From NCBI RefSeq assembly GCF_002395745.1, contig NZ_DGUN01000074.1:52010-116009 (forward strand): DNA of 64,000 nt, read 5' to 3'. This DNA is from Fibrobacter sp. UBA4309. Lineage in GTDB: Bacteria; Fibrobacterota; Fibrobacteria; Fibrobacterales; Fibrobacteraceae. The notes beneath the pieces were generated by a model. The model saw nothing but the letters and a program-made list of their open reading frames with translations, had not been told where the DNA came from and ran no database searches. Positions 25,543 through 33,617 of the stretch are shown piece after piece; the stretch's first letter is position 1; every line of letters begins with the position of its first letter. The position numbers and the translations under genes were made by a program.

Positions 25543-27033
25543 ATGGACTGGATTGCTAGCAAAAAGTGCAGTGCCGCGGCTGCGGCCGAAATGATTCAAG
25601 ACGGTGATATTCTCGGAGTTTCCGGCTTTACGCTGGCGGGTTATCCGAAGGCTGTTCCGCTCGCGATTGCGGAGCGGGCGCAACGCCTCCATGAGGCGGG
25701 CGAAAAGTTCCAGGTGACCCTTTTCGCGGGCGCCTCGACAGGCGATAGCTGCGACGGCGCCCTTGCGCGCGCGAAGGCGATGAAGCTCCGTATGCCTTAC
25801 CAGAGCAATCCGAGCCTGCGCAAGGGAATCAACGACGGCAGTGTCGACTACATCGATGCGCATCTCGGCAAGATGGGCTATCTCGTGCGCACCGGTGCCG
25901 TGCCTGCGCCGACTGTCGCCATTATCGAGGTCAGCGCGATTATGCCCGACGGCCGTGTCTGCCTTTCTACATCGGGCGGCAATTCCGTCACGTACCTGGA
26001 GATGGCGCAGAAAATTGTCTTGGAACTGAACACGCGCCTGGGCGACAGCTGCATGGGCATGCACGATTGCGCCCTTCCCGAACTGCCTCCGCATGCAAAA
26101 CCGCTTGCCATCTATTCTGCCGGTGACCGCGTCGGCGAAGATACGGTCCGTATCGATACGAATAAAGTAATTGCTATCGTGGAGAATGACGGCTACGACG
26201 AGGTGACCCCGTTCGTGGAACCCGACGAAGTCTCGAGAAATATCGGTGAGCGCATCCTGGACTTTATCCGCTTCGAGGAATCCCACGGCAGGCTCCCGAA
26301 GGGCATGGCTTTCCAGAGCGGCGTAGGCAAGATCGCGAACGCGGTGCTCTGCGCCATGGCCAATGACGACCGTCTCGGCCAGATAGATTTGTTTACCGAA
26401 GTCATCCAGGAGGCGGTTCTTCCGCTCCTCAAGAAGGGCAAACTCGGTATCGCTAGCGGTACCGCCCTCACGCTGTCGCAGGCCGCACAGAAAGAATTCG
26501 TGGAGAACGCGAAGGATTGGAAACGCCATTTCGTGCTGCGCCAGCAGGAAGTGAGCAATAGTCCCGACCTCATCCGTCGCATTGGCGTAATCTCGATGAA
26601 CACCGCGCTGGAAGCGGATATTTTCGGGAATGTGAACAGCTCGCTGGTCTGCGGTTCCGCGATGATGAACGGCATCGGCGGCTCGGCGGATTTTGCCCGC
26701 AACTGCGCCCTCGGCTTCTTCTTGACGCCGTCGGTAGCCAAGGGCGGTGCCATATCGAGCATAGTCCCTTACGTGAGCCATGTCGACCACACGGAACACG
26801 ATACGCAGATTTTTGTGACGGAACAGGGCCTTGCGGACTTGCGCGGGCTCCCGACCGAAGAACGCGCCCGCCTGATCATCAGGAACTGCGCACATCCGGA
26901 TTTCCGTGACGAGCTGACGGATTTTCTGGAGTACGGGTTGAAGCATGCCAAGGGACTGCACCAGCCGCTGCCGCTCGACCGTGCCTTCGAAATGCACTCC
27001 CGGTTCCTGAAAACGGGCAAAATGCACGAATAA
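25543..27033 (+). CDS. Acetyl-CoA hydrolase/transferase family CoA-transferase (succinate/acetate/propionate type)
   Basis: A 496-residue class I CoA-transferase of the succinate:acetate or propionyl-CoA:succinate type. DLFTEVIQEA (~285) holds the likely catalytic Glu. GNSVTYLEMA, VGKIANAVL and the C-terminal oxyanion region GSAMMNGIGGSADFARN with EQGLADLRGL are family hallmarks. It would move CoA between succinyl-, acetyl- and propionyl-CoA in fermentation. The decarboxylase subunits 4 kb downstream fit a succinate-to-propionate or reverse route, but the donor-acceptor pair is inference. The start is near-leaderless. Confidence 0.88.
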   Translation: MDWIASKKCSAAAAAEMIQDGDILGVSGFTLAGYPKAVPLAIAERAQRLHEAGEKFQVTLFAGASTGDSCDGALARAKAMKLRMPYQSNPSLRKGINDGSVDYIDAHLGKMGYLVRTGAVPAPTVAIIEVSAIMPDGRVCLSTSGGNSVTYLEMAQKIVLELNTRLGDSCMGMHDCALPELPPHAKPLAIYSAGDRVGEDTVRIDTNKVIAIVENDGYDEVTPFVEPDEVSRNIGERILDFIRFEESHGRLPKGMAFQSGVGKIANAVLCAMANDDRLGQIDLFTEVIQEAVLPLLKKGKLGIASGTALTLSQAAQKEFVENAKDWKRHFVLRQQEVSNSPDLIRRIGVISMNTALEADIFGNVNSSLVCGSAMMNGIGGSADFARNCALGFFLTPSVAKGGAISSIVPYVSHVDHTEHDTQIFVTEQGLADLRGLPTEERARLIIRNCAHPDFRDELTDFLEYGLKHAKGLHQPLPLDRAFEMHSRFLKTGKMHE

Positions 27034-27109
27034 TGCTTTTTTTGGATTATATCCAACGGGCGGCTATTGGAAAAATGGCCGCCTAGAATATATATTATGT
27101 CCTTAGATT

Positions 27110-29446
27110 ATGTACTTTCGTGCCGTCCTTCTAGGACTGACAGTTTTCTTTTTTACCTCGTGCGGTTCGGACTCTGCTTCCGAAGCGGATGCTCTTGCTG
27201 ATTCCTCCGAAACCCTGCTGGAAGGCCAGGACAGCTCTTCCGATTCCTCGAAGTCTTCGGGCAAGCCGGACAAGAAGTACGGTAGCAGCAGTAGCGGCCG
27301 TGTATCGAATTCCTCCAGTTCGTATGTCCCGCCCGATGTCATTGCCGATACGAACGTCGTAGAAGATACGACGATAGTGACGGACGTGGACCAGCTACCC
27401 GCCTGTTCCGCGAAGAACGAGGGCGAGACGTTCATGGTGAACGCCGAGAAGATGGTCTATTTCTGCCTGGGCGGCAACTGGGTCCCGTATTCTACGGTCG
27501 AAGAAGTGTTCACGGTATCTTGCAAGGATGGCGTTCTGACGATTGACGAGACCGCGGCGGACGATGCCGCTGCGGCTCCGGCCGGCGGTTACGGAGGCTA
27601 TGGCGGTTTTGGCGGCTACGGTGGCGGCACTACGGTTTCTTCGGGTCTGGATACGCTTGATGTGCGTATTCCGGGCGCTACCATCGTGGGTATTGCCGAG
27701 AAGGGCCCGTTCCGTTATGGCGCCTCGGTGAAGATTACCGAACTGGACAGCGTACAGAGGTTGGCCGATTCCCGCCTGACGCATACGGCATGCATCACGG
27801 GTGTCGATGGCGCATACCGTTTTGACGCGTTGGATCTGCGTTCTCCCTATTTGCGCGTTGAAGCGAGCGGCATGTTCCGTAGCGAGCTTACGGGGGGCGT
27901 GTCGTCGAAGTCGGTAACGCTCAAGGCGATTGTCGATGTCACGGACCGCGATACGGTGAACGTGAACATGCTGACGCACATGGAAGCCCCCCGCGTGCAG
28001 AAACTTGTAGAAGACAGCGGCAACAACAAGCCCATCCGTTCCGTGAAGGCGCAGTCCCTGAAAGAAATCCTTTCGTCGTTCGACATCAACCTGGGCGGAT
28101 CTTCTAGCACGGGCGGCGGCGGAGCCTGGGGTGGAGGCTGGAATTTTGGCGGACAGCAGCAGACGGTGACGACGACCGACGGACGCTTTGCCGAAGATGT
28201 CAACCTGTTCGACGGCGACGAGTACAGCGCTGCCCTGCTTGCGATATCTATCATGATGCAGCGCAAGGGTTCGGGTAGCGAGATGCTCCAGTATGCGAAC
28301 GGGATTGCCGAACGCATTAAGGGCAACGGCAACTGGGACGACAATGGCGCCAAGGCGGACTTGGCGGACTGGCTCCTGGTTCTCGATACGAGCGGTACGT
28401 ACGAATTTGTACGCCAGAACGTGGCCAGCTGGAATCTGGGCCCCGTACCCGATTTCGAAAAGCACCTGCGCAACTTCTGGACCAAGGTTCACCAGTTCGA
28501 ATCTTGCGGAACCATGAACGCGGGGACTGTCAAGCATATCAACAACAGCCAGAGCAAGTTCTTTGTCTCTTATTACGAACAGCCCGACGGCCCCAGGGTG
28601 CGCTTTATCTGCGATGCGGAGGAACACCGCTGGAGAGTCGCTACCGATATCGAGAAGGATACGGTCGGTTTCGGGAAGGGCGAATACGACGGCCAGCTCC
28701 GTTTCGGCAAGATCAATGCCGACAAGTACTATATCTATGAGCAGTCTACCAAGGCCTGGCGCGCGACTACAGCCGACGATATCCAGGAATTCGAGGATAT
28801 CCAGGACGTATACGCGAAGCTGGCTGCGGGCGAGAAGGTCATCTTTATATTGCGCCACGCCAAGCGCACGGACGATACGGGCAAGAAGGGTCACCTGACC
28901 GACGATGGCAAGAGCCAGTCGAAGTCCGTGGGAGCCAAGCTGAAGGGCGAAGATATCAAGTTCGCAAACTCCACCTACACGAGAAGCTATGAGACCTGCG
29001 AAAACTTTGCCTCTGGCGCGGGAGTGTCCCCGTTTGTTTCTGACACTATTCCGGAACTCGATGGCGAGTGGTTCGTGAAAGACGAAACGAAGTTCGAGAA
29101 CTACAAGAATTCCAATGAAGGCGGCTGGACGGTGACATCGGCGTATGTCTACAAAAGTTCCTTTACCGATGCATTCTACGATCTTGAAACGTACAACGAG
29201 AAGTTTATCAAGGAAGTGGTGGAACCCGGCTTTGCGAAAATCAATCGCGTCGGCGTATGGATCTCTCACGACATGCTCGTCATGCCCTTGACGGCTGCCT
29301 GCACGAACAAGAAAGTGAATTTGAGATATTTTGAAACAAAACAATGGATTAATTACTTGGCCGGTCTCGCGATTATCAAGGGTAAAGACGGTAAGCTCCG
29401 TTACGTACCGGTAAAGGGGCTTGAATCCGGAACGATGACGATGTAG
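27110..29446 (+). CDS. Surface lipoprotein with C-terminal histidine phosphatase domain (paralogue A)
   Basis: 778 residues. Lipobox-like FFTSC (Cys18), a Ser-rich linker, a Cys pair region (~110-165), a Gly/Tyr-rich run, then a stalk at ~185-500 that recurs in the proteins at 29455, 40183 and 43000 (IVGIAEKGPF, VNMLTHMEAPRVQKLV, ALLAISIMMQ, ADWLLVLD, NVASWN). Residues ~580-778 form a histidine phosphatase fold: IFILRHAKRTDDT (catalytic His), TRSYETCE and WISHDMLVMP (second His). Key residues are present, so extracellular phosphatase activity is possible. No strong ribosome site, so the start is uncertain. Paralogue B follows directly. Confidence 0.82.
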   Translation: MYFRAVLLGLTVFFFTSCGSDSASEADALADSSETLLEGQDSSSDSSKSSGKPDKKYGSSSSGRVSNSSSSYVPPDVIADTNVVEDTTIVTDVDQLPACSAKNEGETFMVNAEKMVYFCLGGNWVPYSTVEEVFTVSCKDGVLTIDETAADDAAAAPAGGYGGYGGFGGYGGGTTVSSGLDTLDVRIPGATIVGIAEKGPFRYGASVKITELDSVQRLADSRLTHTACITGVDGAYRFDALDLRSPYLRVEASGMFRSELTGGVSSKSVTLKAIVDVTDRDTVNVNMLTHMEAPRVQKLVEDSGNNKPIRSVKAQSLKEILSSFDINLGGSSSTGGGGAWGGGWNFGGQQQTVTTTDGRFAEDVNLFDGDEYSAALLAISIMMQRKGSGSEMLQYANGIAERIKGNGNWDDNGAKADLADWLLVLDTSGTYEFVRQNVASWNLGPVPDFEKHLRNFWTKVHQFESCGTMNAGTVKHINNSQSKFFVSYYEQPDGPRVRFICDAEEHRWRVATDIEKDTVGFGKGEYDGQLRFGKINADKYYIYEQSTKAWRATTADDIQEFEDIQDVYAKLAAGEKVIFILRHAKRTDDTGKKGHLTDDGKSQSKSVGAKLKGEDIKFANSTYTRSYETCENFASGAGVSPFVSDTIPELDGEWFVKDETKFENYKNSNEGGWTVTSAYVYKSSFTDAFYDLETYNEKFIKEVVEPGFAKINRVGVWISHDMLVMPLTAACTNKKVNLRYFETKQWINYLAGLAIIKGKDGKLRYVPVKGLESGTMTM

Positions 29447-29454
29447 GTAGTGTG

Positions 29455-31020
29455 GTGAAAAAGAAATGGTGCTTGGAATGTTTGGTGGTTGCGTTAGTTC
29501 TTTTATTTTCGGGTTGCGGTTCTGATGCGGACGGAGGTGCCGTAAACGGGGCCAAGACGGATTCGGGGCACGATTCCCGCGAAGTTGTAGAGACGATAGA
29601 CGCCCCGCTCTTTGTGTACGAGATTCTGGCGGAACGTGCGGCACCCGATTCTTCCGGTATCGACATATTGGACCTTTTGTCGGAGCCGCGTGTAGAGCAG
29701 TTGTTGATGAGCCATATCCCCGAAGAAGTGGCGGTAGTGCAGGCGAAATACGAGACGGCTGCCGCCTTCGGAATAGATTCCGCGCAGTTCGCGATGGATT
29801 CCGGTGCGGTGGTGCTCGCCGTGGCGGCGATGGTGCAGAATCGCGGTAGCAAGGATGAAACGCTGAATTTTATCCGTACTTTGGGCGAAGACCTGAAAGG
29901 CGATGGCGTATGGAGCGACCCCAACGGAAAAATCAAGATTGCGGACTGGATTGTAGGTCTCGATTCCAACTGGAGGTACAACGATATCCGCAACAACGCG
30001 ATGGCCGCCTACGGCGGCAACGTGCCGAATTTCGAGAAGTACATGCGCGCCTTTTTCCCGCTGGCGTACAGCTTTGTGCCCTGCAGCGCTGCGAATGCGG
30101 GACAGGTCACATACGTGAACCAGGGACAGAGTGCGATTTTTGCAAACGACTACGAAACATCTGACCATTCGGCGGTGCGTTTTATTTGCGATGTGAATGG
30201 ATTCCAATGGCGCATCGCGCAGCCCATGGAAAAGGATACGGCCGGTTTCGGGCAGGGCACTTACGACAGGGAGGTCCGAGAAGGCCGCGTCATTCACGAC
30301 AACTACTACATTTTCGACAAGGGAAGCTGGCGACAGGCGACTCCGCAGGAGGCGGACGGCTTTACGGATATCGTTGAAGTCTATGCGAACCTCAAGGCCG
30401 ATGAAAAGGTCATTTTCGTTATTCGTCATAGCGAACGCACGAACGATACGGGCCCGAACGGACACTTGACCGATAACGGCGTAAAGTACGCCAAGAATTT
30501 GGGCAAGCGCCTTGCCGATGCCGGGAAAAAGGGGAATTTCTACTACGGCTATTCCGGCTACACGCGCACCAAGGAAACTTGCGAGAACATTGCCGTAGGT
30601 TACGGGCAGGCTGGCTACGCCGTCAATGTGGTCCCTGCCATGGACGGGGCGTGGTATGTGAAGGACGATGCGAAGGCAAGCGGCTACGTCGATGCCAATG
30701 GCGGTTGGGAAGTTTATTCCAGGTACGCCTTTACCGGTGCCTATGCGGATGCGTTCTACGATCTGGAAGATCGCAGCGTGCAGCTTATCGAAGGCGAACT
30801 CGTTGCGAGTTTGCCCCAGATGGAGCGGGTCAACTTCATGTGTACCCACGACTACCTGGTGGTGCCGCTCCTTGCCTATGTGACCGACGGGCATGCGAAT
30901 GTGCGCTATTACGAAAAGTGGAAATGGGTAAATTACCTTGCCGGGGCGGCCATAATAGTCTCTCCGGACGGCTCGTTGCGCTATATCCCCGTGAAGGGCC
31001 TCGAAACCGGCGTGATGTAG
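29455..31020 (+). CDS. Surface lipoprotein with C-terminal histidine phosphatase domain (paralogue B)
   Basis: 521 residues from GTG 29455 (GTG 29452 is also possible; AGG lies seven bases before the chosen one). Lipoprotein signal ends FSGC (Cys21). It lacks the beta-rich first half of paralogue A but keeps the helical stalk (AVAAMVQNRG, IADWIVGLD, PNFEKYMRAF) and a short VRFICDVNGFQWR repeat. The phosphatase domain has VIRHSERTNDT, TRTKETCE and THDYLVVPLL, so both catalytic His are kept. It starts nine bases after paralogue A ends, which indicates tandem duplication within one operon. A weak terminator follows. Confidence 0.82.
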   Translation: MKKKWCLECLVVALVLLFSGCGSDADGGAVNGAKTDSGHDSREVVETIDAPLFVYEILAERAAPDSSGIDILDLLSEPRVEQLLMSHIPEEVAVVQAKYETAAAFGIDSAQFAMDSGAVVLAVAAMVQNRGSKDETLNFIRTLGEDLKGDGVWSDPNGKIKIADWIVGLDSNWRYNDIRNNAMAAYGGNVPNFEKYMRAFFPLAYSFVPCSAANAGQVTYVNQGQSAIFANDYETSDHSAVRFICDVNGFQWRIAQPMEKDTAGFGQGTYDREVREGRVIHDNYYIFDKGSWRQATPQEADGFTDIVEVYANLKADEKVIFVIRHSERTNDTGPNGHLTDNGVKYAKNLGKRLADAGKKGNFYYGYSGYTRTKETCENIAVGYGQAGYAVNVVPAMDGAWYVKDDAKASGYVDANGGWEVYSRYAFTGAYADAFYDLEDRSVQLIEGELVASLPQMERVNFMCTHDYLVVPLLAYVTDGHANVRYYEKWKWVNYLAGAAIIVSPDGSLRYIPVKGLETGVM

Positions 31021-31041
31021 GGGCCAGAACCCCCTTTTTTT
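31020..31041 (+). terminator. Weak terminator after the phosphatase lipoproteins
   Basis: GGGG-CCAGAA-CCCC stem followed by C and seven T. The stem is only four base pairs. Confidence 0.5.
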
Positions 31042-31101
31042 CTACATTTACACCGCTGATTTTTACAAAACAGAAACCCATAAGAATGGATTAAGTCCAA
31101 T

Positions 31102-31947
31102 ATGAACGAAACACAGACCAATGCACCCGAAGTCGAAGAAGTGGCTCCCGCCGCAGCTCCGGAAGCGGAAGTGCAGCAGCCGGCTCTCGTTGCTCCGCAG
31201 CCTGAAGCAAAGGTGAAGGGCAAGTTCGACGAACAGCTCGGACTCATGCTCCCCTCCGATGCCGCCCAGGTTCAGGAACAGCTCTCCATGCCGGGTATGA
31301 ATGACGACATGGTTTACAAGATCGTGGAAAACCACTCTGGTAACCATTCTGTTCTCTACAAGACCTATGACCAGGCAGTCCTTGCCCGCGACGTGCGCGA
31401 TTCCATCGAGAACGCCGGCGGCCACAAGGTGCTCCCCATCGCCAAGGCCAAGCTTGGTTCCACCTACTGCAAGGGCGAATTCTCGACCGAACAGGGTTGT
31501 AAGGGCGATTCCGAAACGTTCGGTATCGGTTCCCTGATCGAATTCCAGGCAACCGGTCTTATCGTGGTGATGGTGGTTATCGTGGGCCTCACGGTGCTCT
31601 GCTACCTCATGAACTTCATTATGGCCAAGCTCGGCCTCAACAAGGACAAGGCTCCGGCACCTGCGGTCAAGGCCGCTCCGGCCGCTGCCGCCGCTTCCAA
31701 GACGATCGGCCCTGCCCACTGTGACTGGGATCCGAACGCCAAGAGCGTCCATCCGGGCTTTACCAACAAGCAGCTCCAGGCCTTCCTCGGCATTGCCGCC
31801 GTGGCAGCCCTCGAAGAACACCCGGGTATGAGCAACGACCAGTTCCTCGCCCTCGTGACTGCAGCGGCGACCCAGGCTATTGGTCAGCCCTGCCGCGTGA
31901 CTGCTTACAGAAACATTAACTCCCCTGCTTGGACAATCGTCAAGTAA
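31102..31947 (+). CDS. OadG-like gamma/delta subunit of a sodium-pump decarboxylase, extended
   Basis: 281 residues with one membrane helix (LIVVMVVIVGLTVLCYLMNFIM, ~152-175), an Ala/Pro-rich hinge after it, and a C-terminal segment with LQAFLGIAAVAALEEHPG. The helix-plus-hinge matches OadG/MmdD, which anchor the decarboxylase and contact its other subunits. Usual members are about 80-120 residues, so the ~150-residue polar N-terminal part (Ala/Glu/Pro-rich, then DEQLGLMLPSDAAQVQEQL) is an addition. The assignment depends strongly on the two genes that follow. Confidence 0.75.
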   Translation: MNETQTNAPEVEEVAPAAAPEAEVQQPALVAPQPEAKVKGKFDEQLGLMLPSDAAQVQEQLSMPGMNDDMVYKIVENHSGNHSVLYKTYDQAVLARDVRDSIENAGGHKVLPIAKAKLGSTYCKGEFSTEQGCKGDSETFGIGSLIEFQATGLIVVMVVIVGLTVLCYLMNFIMAKLGLNKDKAPAPAVKAAPAAAAASKTIGPAHCDWDPNAKSVHPGFTNKQLQAFLGIAAVAALEEHPGMSNDQFLALVTAAATQAIGQPCRVTAYRNINSPAWTIVK

Positions 31948-31995
31948 GGATAACCTTTAAAAACTCAACAGGCTTTTAAGCCAGGAAATAACAAA

Positions 31996-32355
31996 ATGAA
32001 GAAAACCGTCCGTATCAGTTTCGAAGGCAAGACCTACGATGTCGAAGTAGAAGTTCTTGATTCCAATGCAGCCGTTGCCGCTGCTCCGGTTGCCGCTGCC
32101 GCTCCGGCCGCTGCTCCCGCTGCCGCTCCTGCCGCCGCCGGTGGTACCGAAGTCAAGAGCCCGCTGGCCGGTTCCGTGTTCAAGCTGAAGGTCAAGGTCG
32201 GTGACACCGTTGCCGCCAACCAGGAAGTGGCTATCATCGAAGCCCTCAAGATGGAAAACCCGGTCGTCGCTCCGTGCGCCGGTACCGTGAACTCCATCGC
32301 CGTCAAGGAAACCGACACTGTCGTCGACGGCCAGACTCTCATGACCATCGCCTAA
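31996..32355 (+). CDS. Biotin carrier protein of a sodium-pump decarboxylase
   Basis: 119 residues: an N-terminal beta part (KKTVRISFEGKTYDVEVEV), an Ala/Pro hinge, and a biotinyl domain at ~52-119 with the biotinylation motif EALKMEN (Lys near residue 84) and VKSPLAG. The Leu in place of the usual Met in EAMKM is common in this group. Biotin on the Lys carries carboxyl groups from the carboxyltransferase subunit to the membrane beta subunit. AGGA precedes the ATG; it sits between the gamma-like and beta subunits. Confidence 0.93.
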   Translation: MKKTVRISFEGKTYDVEVEVLDSNAAVAAAPVAAAAPAAAPAAAPAAAGGTEVKSPLAGSVFKLKVKVGDTVAANQEVAIIEALKMENPVVAPCAGTVNSIAVKETDTVVDGQTLMTIA

Positions 32356-32368
32356 GAGGTATAGATAA

Positions 32369-33529
32369 ATGAGTTCACTCTTGCAATCGGTCGTTGAGTT
32401 CGCAGGCGACACCGGATTCGCATACGTCACCCCGTCTATGGTGATCATGTGGGTCGTGAGTTTCGTCCTGATGTACTTGGCGATTGTCAAAAAGTACGAG
32501 CCGCTGTTGCTCTTGCCGATTTCGCTCGGCGCACTGGCGGTGAATATCCCGAGTGCGGGATTCTACGATGGCGGCTGGAGCATCGAAGGTATGTTTACCC
32601 CGACGGCCGGCCTCTATTACTACATCAGCCAGGGTATCCACCTGGAACTCTTCCCGCCCATCATCTTCTTGGGCGTGGGCGCCATGACGGACTTCGGACC
32701 GCTTATCGCTAACCCGCGTACACTGCTTCTCGGCGGTGGCGCTCAGTTCGGCGTGTTCGCGACGATGTTCTGCGCCGTGGCTTTCGGTGGCTTTACTCTC
32801 GGTGAAGCGGCCTCTATCGGTATCATCGGTGGTGCCGACGGTCCGACCTCTATCTTCACTGCGAACAAACTTGCTAAGCACCTCATCGGCCCCATCGCCG
32901 TGGCTGCTTACACCTACATGGCCCTTGTGCCGCTCATCCAGCCGCCTATCATGCGCCTGATGACCAACGACAAGGAACGCAAGATTCGCATGAAGGCTCT
33001 CCGCAAGGTCAGCAAGGCCGAACGTATCGTGTTCGCCGTGATGGTAATGATTGTGTGCATCCTCGTGGTGCCCGATGCATCTGCCTTGATCATCATGCTC
33101 ATGCTCGGCAATATCTTCAAGGAAGCCGGCGTCGTGGAACGTCTCGTGAAGACTTCTTCCAACGAACTCATGAACATCGTGACTATCTTCCTCGGAACTT
33201 CCGTGGGTCTCACCATGTCTGCCGACATCTTCCTCCGCCCGCAGACCCTCATGATTATCGCCATGGGCGTGGTCGCCTTCGGTTTCTCGACCGCTGCAGG
33301 CCTCTTCCTCGCGAAGATCATGAACAAGTGCACCCCGAAGAACCCCGTGAACCCGCTTATCGGTTCTGCCGGCGTGTCCGCCGTGCCGATGGCTGCTCGC
33401 GTGTCCCAGGTGGAAGGTGCCAAGTATGACCCGCAGAACTTCTTGCTGATGCACGCCATGGGCCCGAACGTGGCTGGCGTTATCGGTACTGCAGTTTGCG
33501 CCGGTTACATGATTTCTAGGCTCTCGTAG
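32369..33529 (+). CDS. Sodium-pump decarboxylase beta subunit (OadB/MmdB)
   Basis: 386 residues with about nine membrane helices. The conserved carboxybiotin and sodium site reads IGIIGGADGPTSIF (~150-163), with FPPIIFLGVGAMTDFGPL before it and GNIFKEAGVVERL and TIFLGTSVGLTM after. It couples decarboxylation of carboxybiotin to sodium export. No carboxyltransferase alpha subunit is in the window, so oxaloacetate and methylmalonyl-CoA decarboxylase cannot be separated by sequence here. The CoA-transferase at 25543 favours methylmalonyl-CoA, by inference. Ends at a strong terminator. Confidence 0.93.
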   Translation: MSSLLQSVVEFAGDTGFAYVTPSMVIMWVVSFVLMYLAIVKKYEPLLLLPISLGALAVNIPSAGFYDGGWSIEGMFTPTAGLYYYISQGIHLELFPPIIFLGVGAMTDFGPLIANPRTLLLGGGAQFGVFATMFCAVAFGGFTLGEAASIGIIGGADGPTSIFTANKLAKHLIGPIAVAAYTYMALVPLIQPPIMRLMTNDKERKIRMKALRKVSKAERIVFAVMVMIVCILVVPDASALIIMLMLGNIFKEAGVVERLVKTSSNELMNIVTIFLGTSVGLTMSADIFLRPQTLMIIAMGVVAFGFSTAAGLFLAKIMNKCTPKNPVNPLIGSAGVSAVPMAARVSQVEGAKYDPQNFLLMHAMGPNVAGVIGTAVCAGYMISRLS

Positions 33530-33551
33530 TTGAGAAAAAGCCCTTAAAAAG

Positions 33552-33580
33552 TCCCTCGGCAATGCCGGGGGATTTTTTTT
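33552..33580 (+). terminator. Rho-independent terminator after the decarboxylase operon
   Basis: Nine-base-pair stem TCCCTCGGC / GCCGGGGGA with an AAT loop, then eight T. Confidence 0.9.
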
Positions 33581-33617
33581 GGTTTATATTTATTAGAACA
33601 ACGTACAGGAGCAAATC

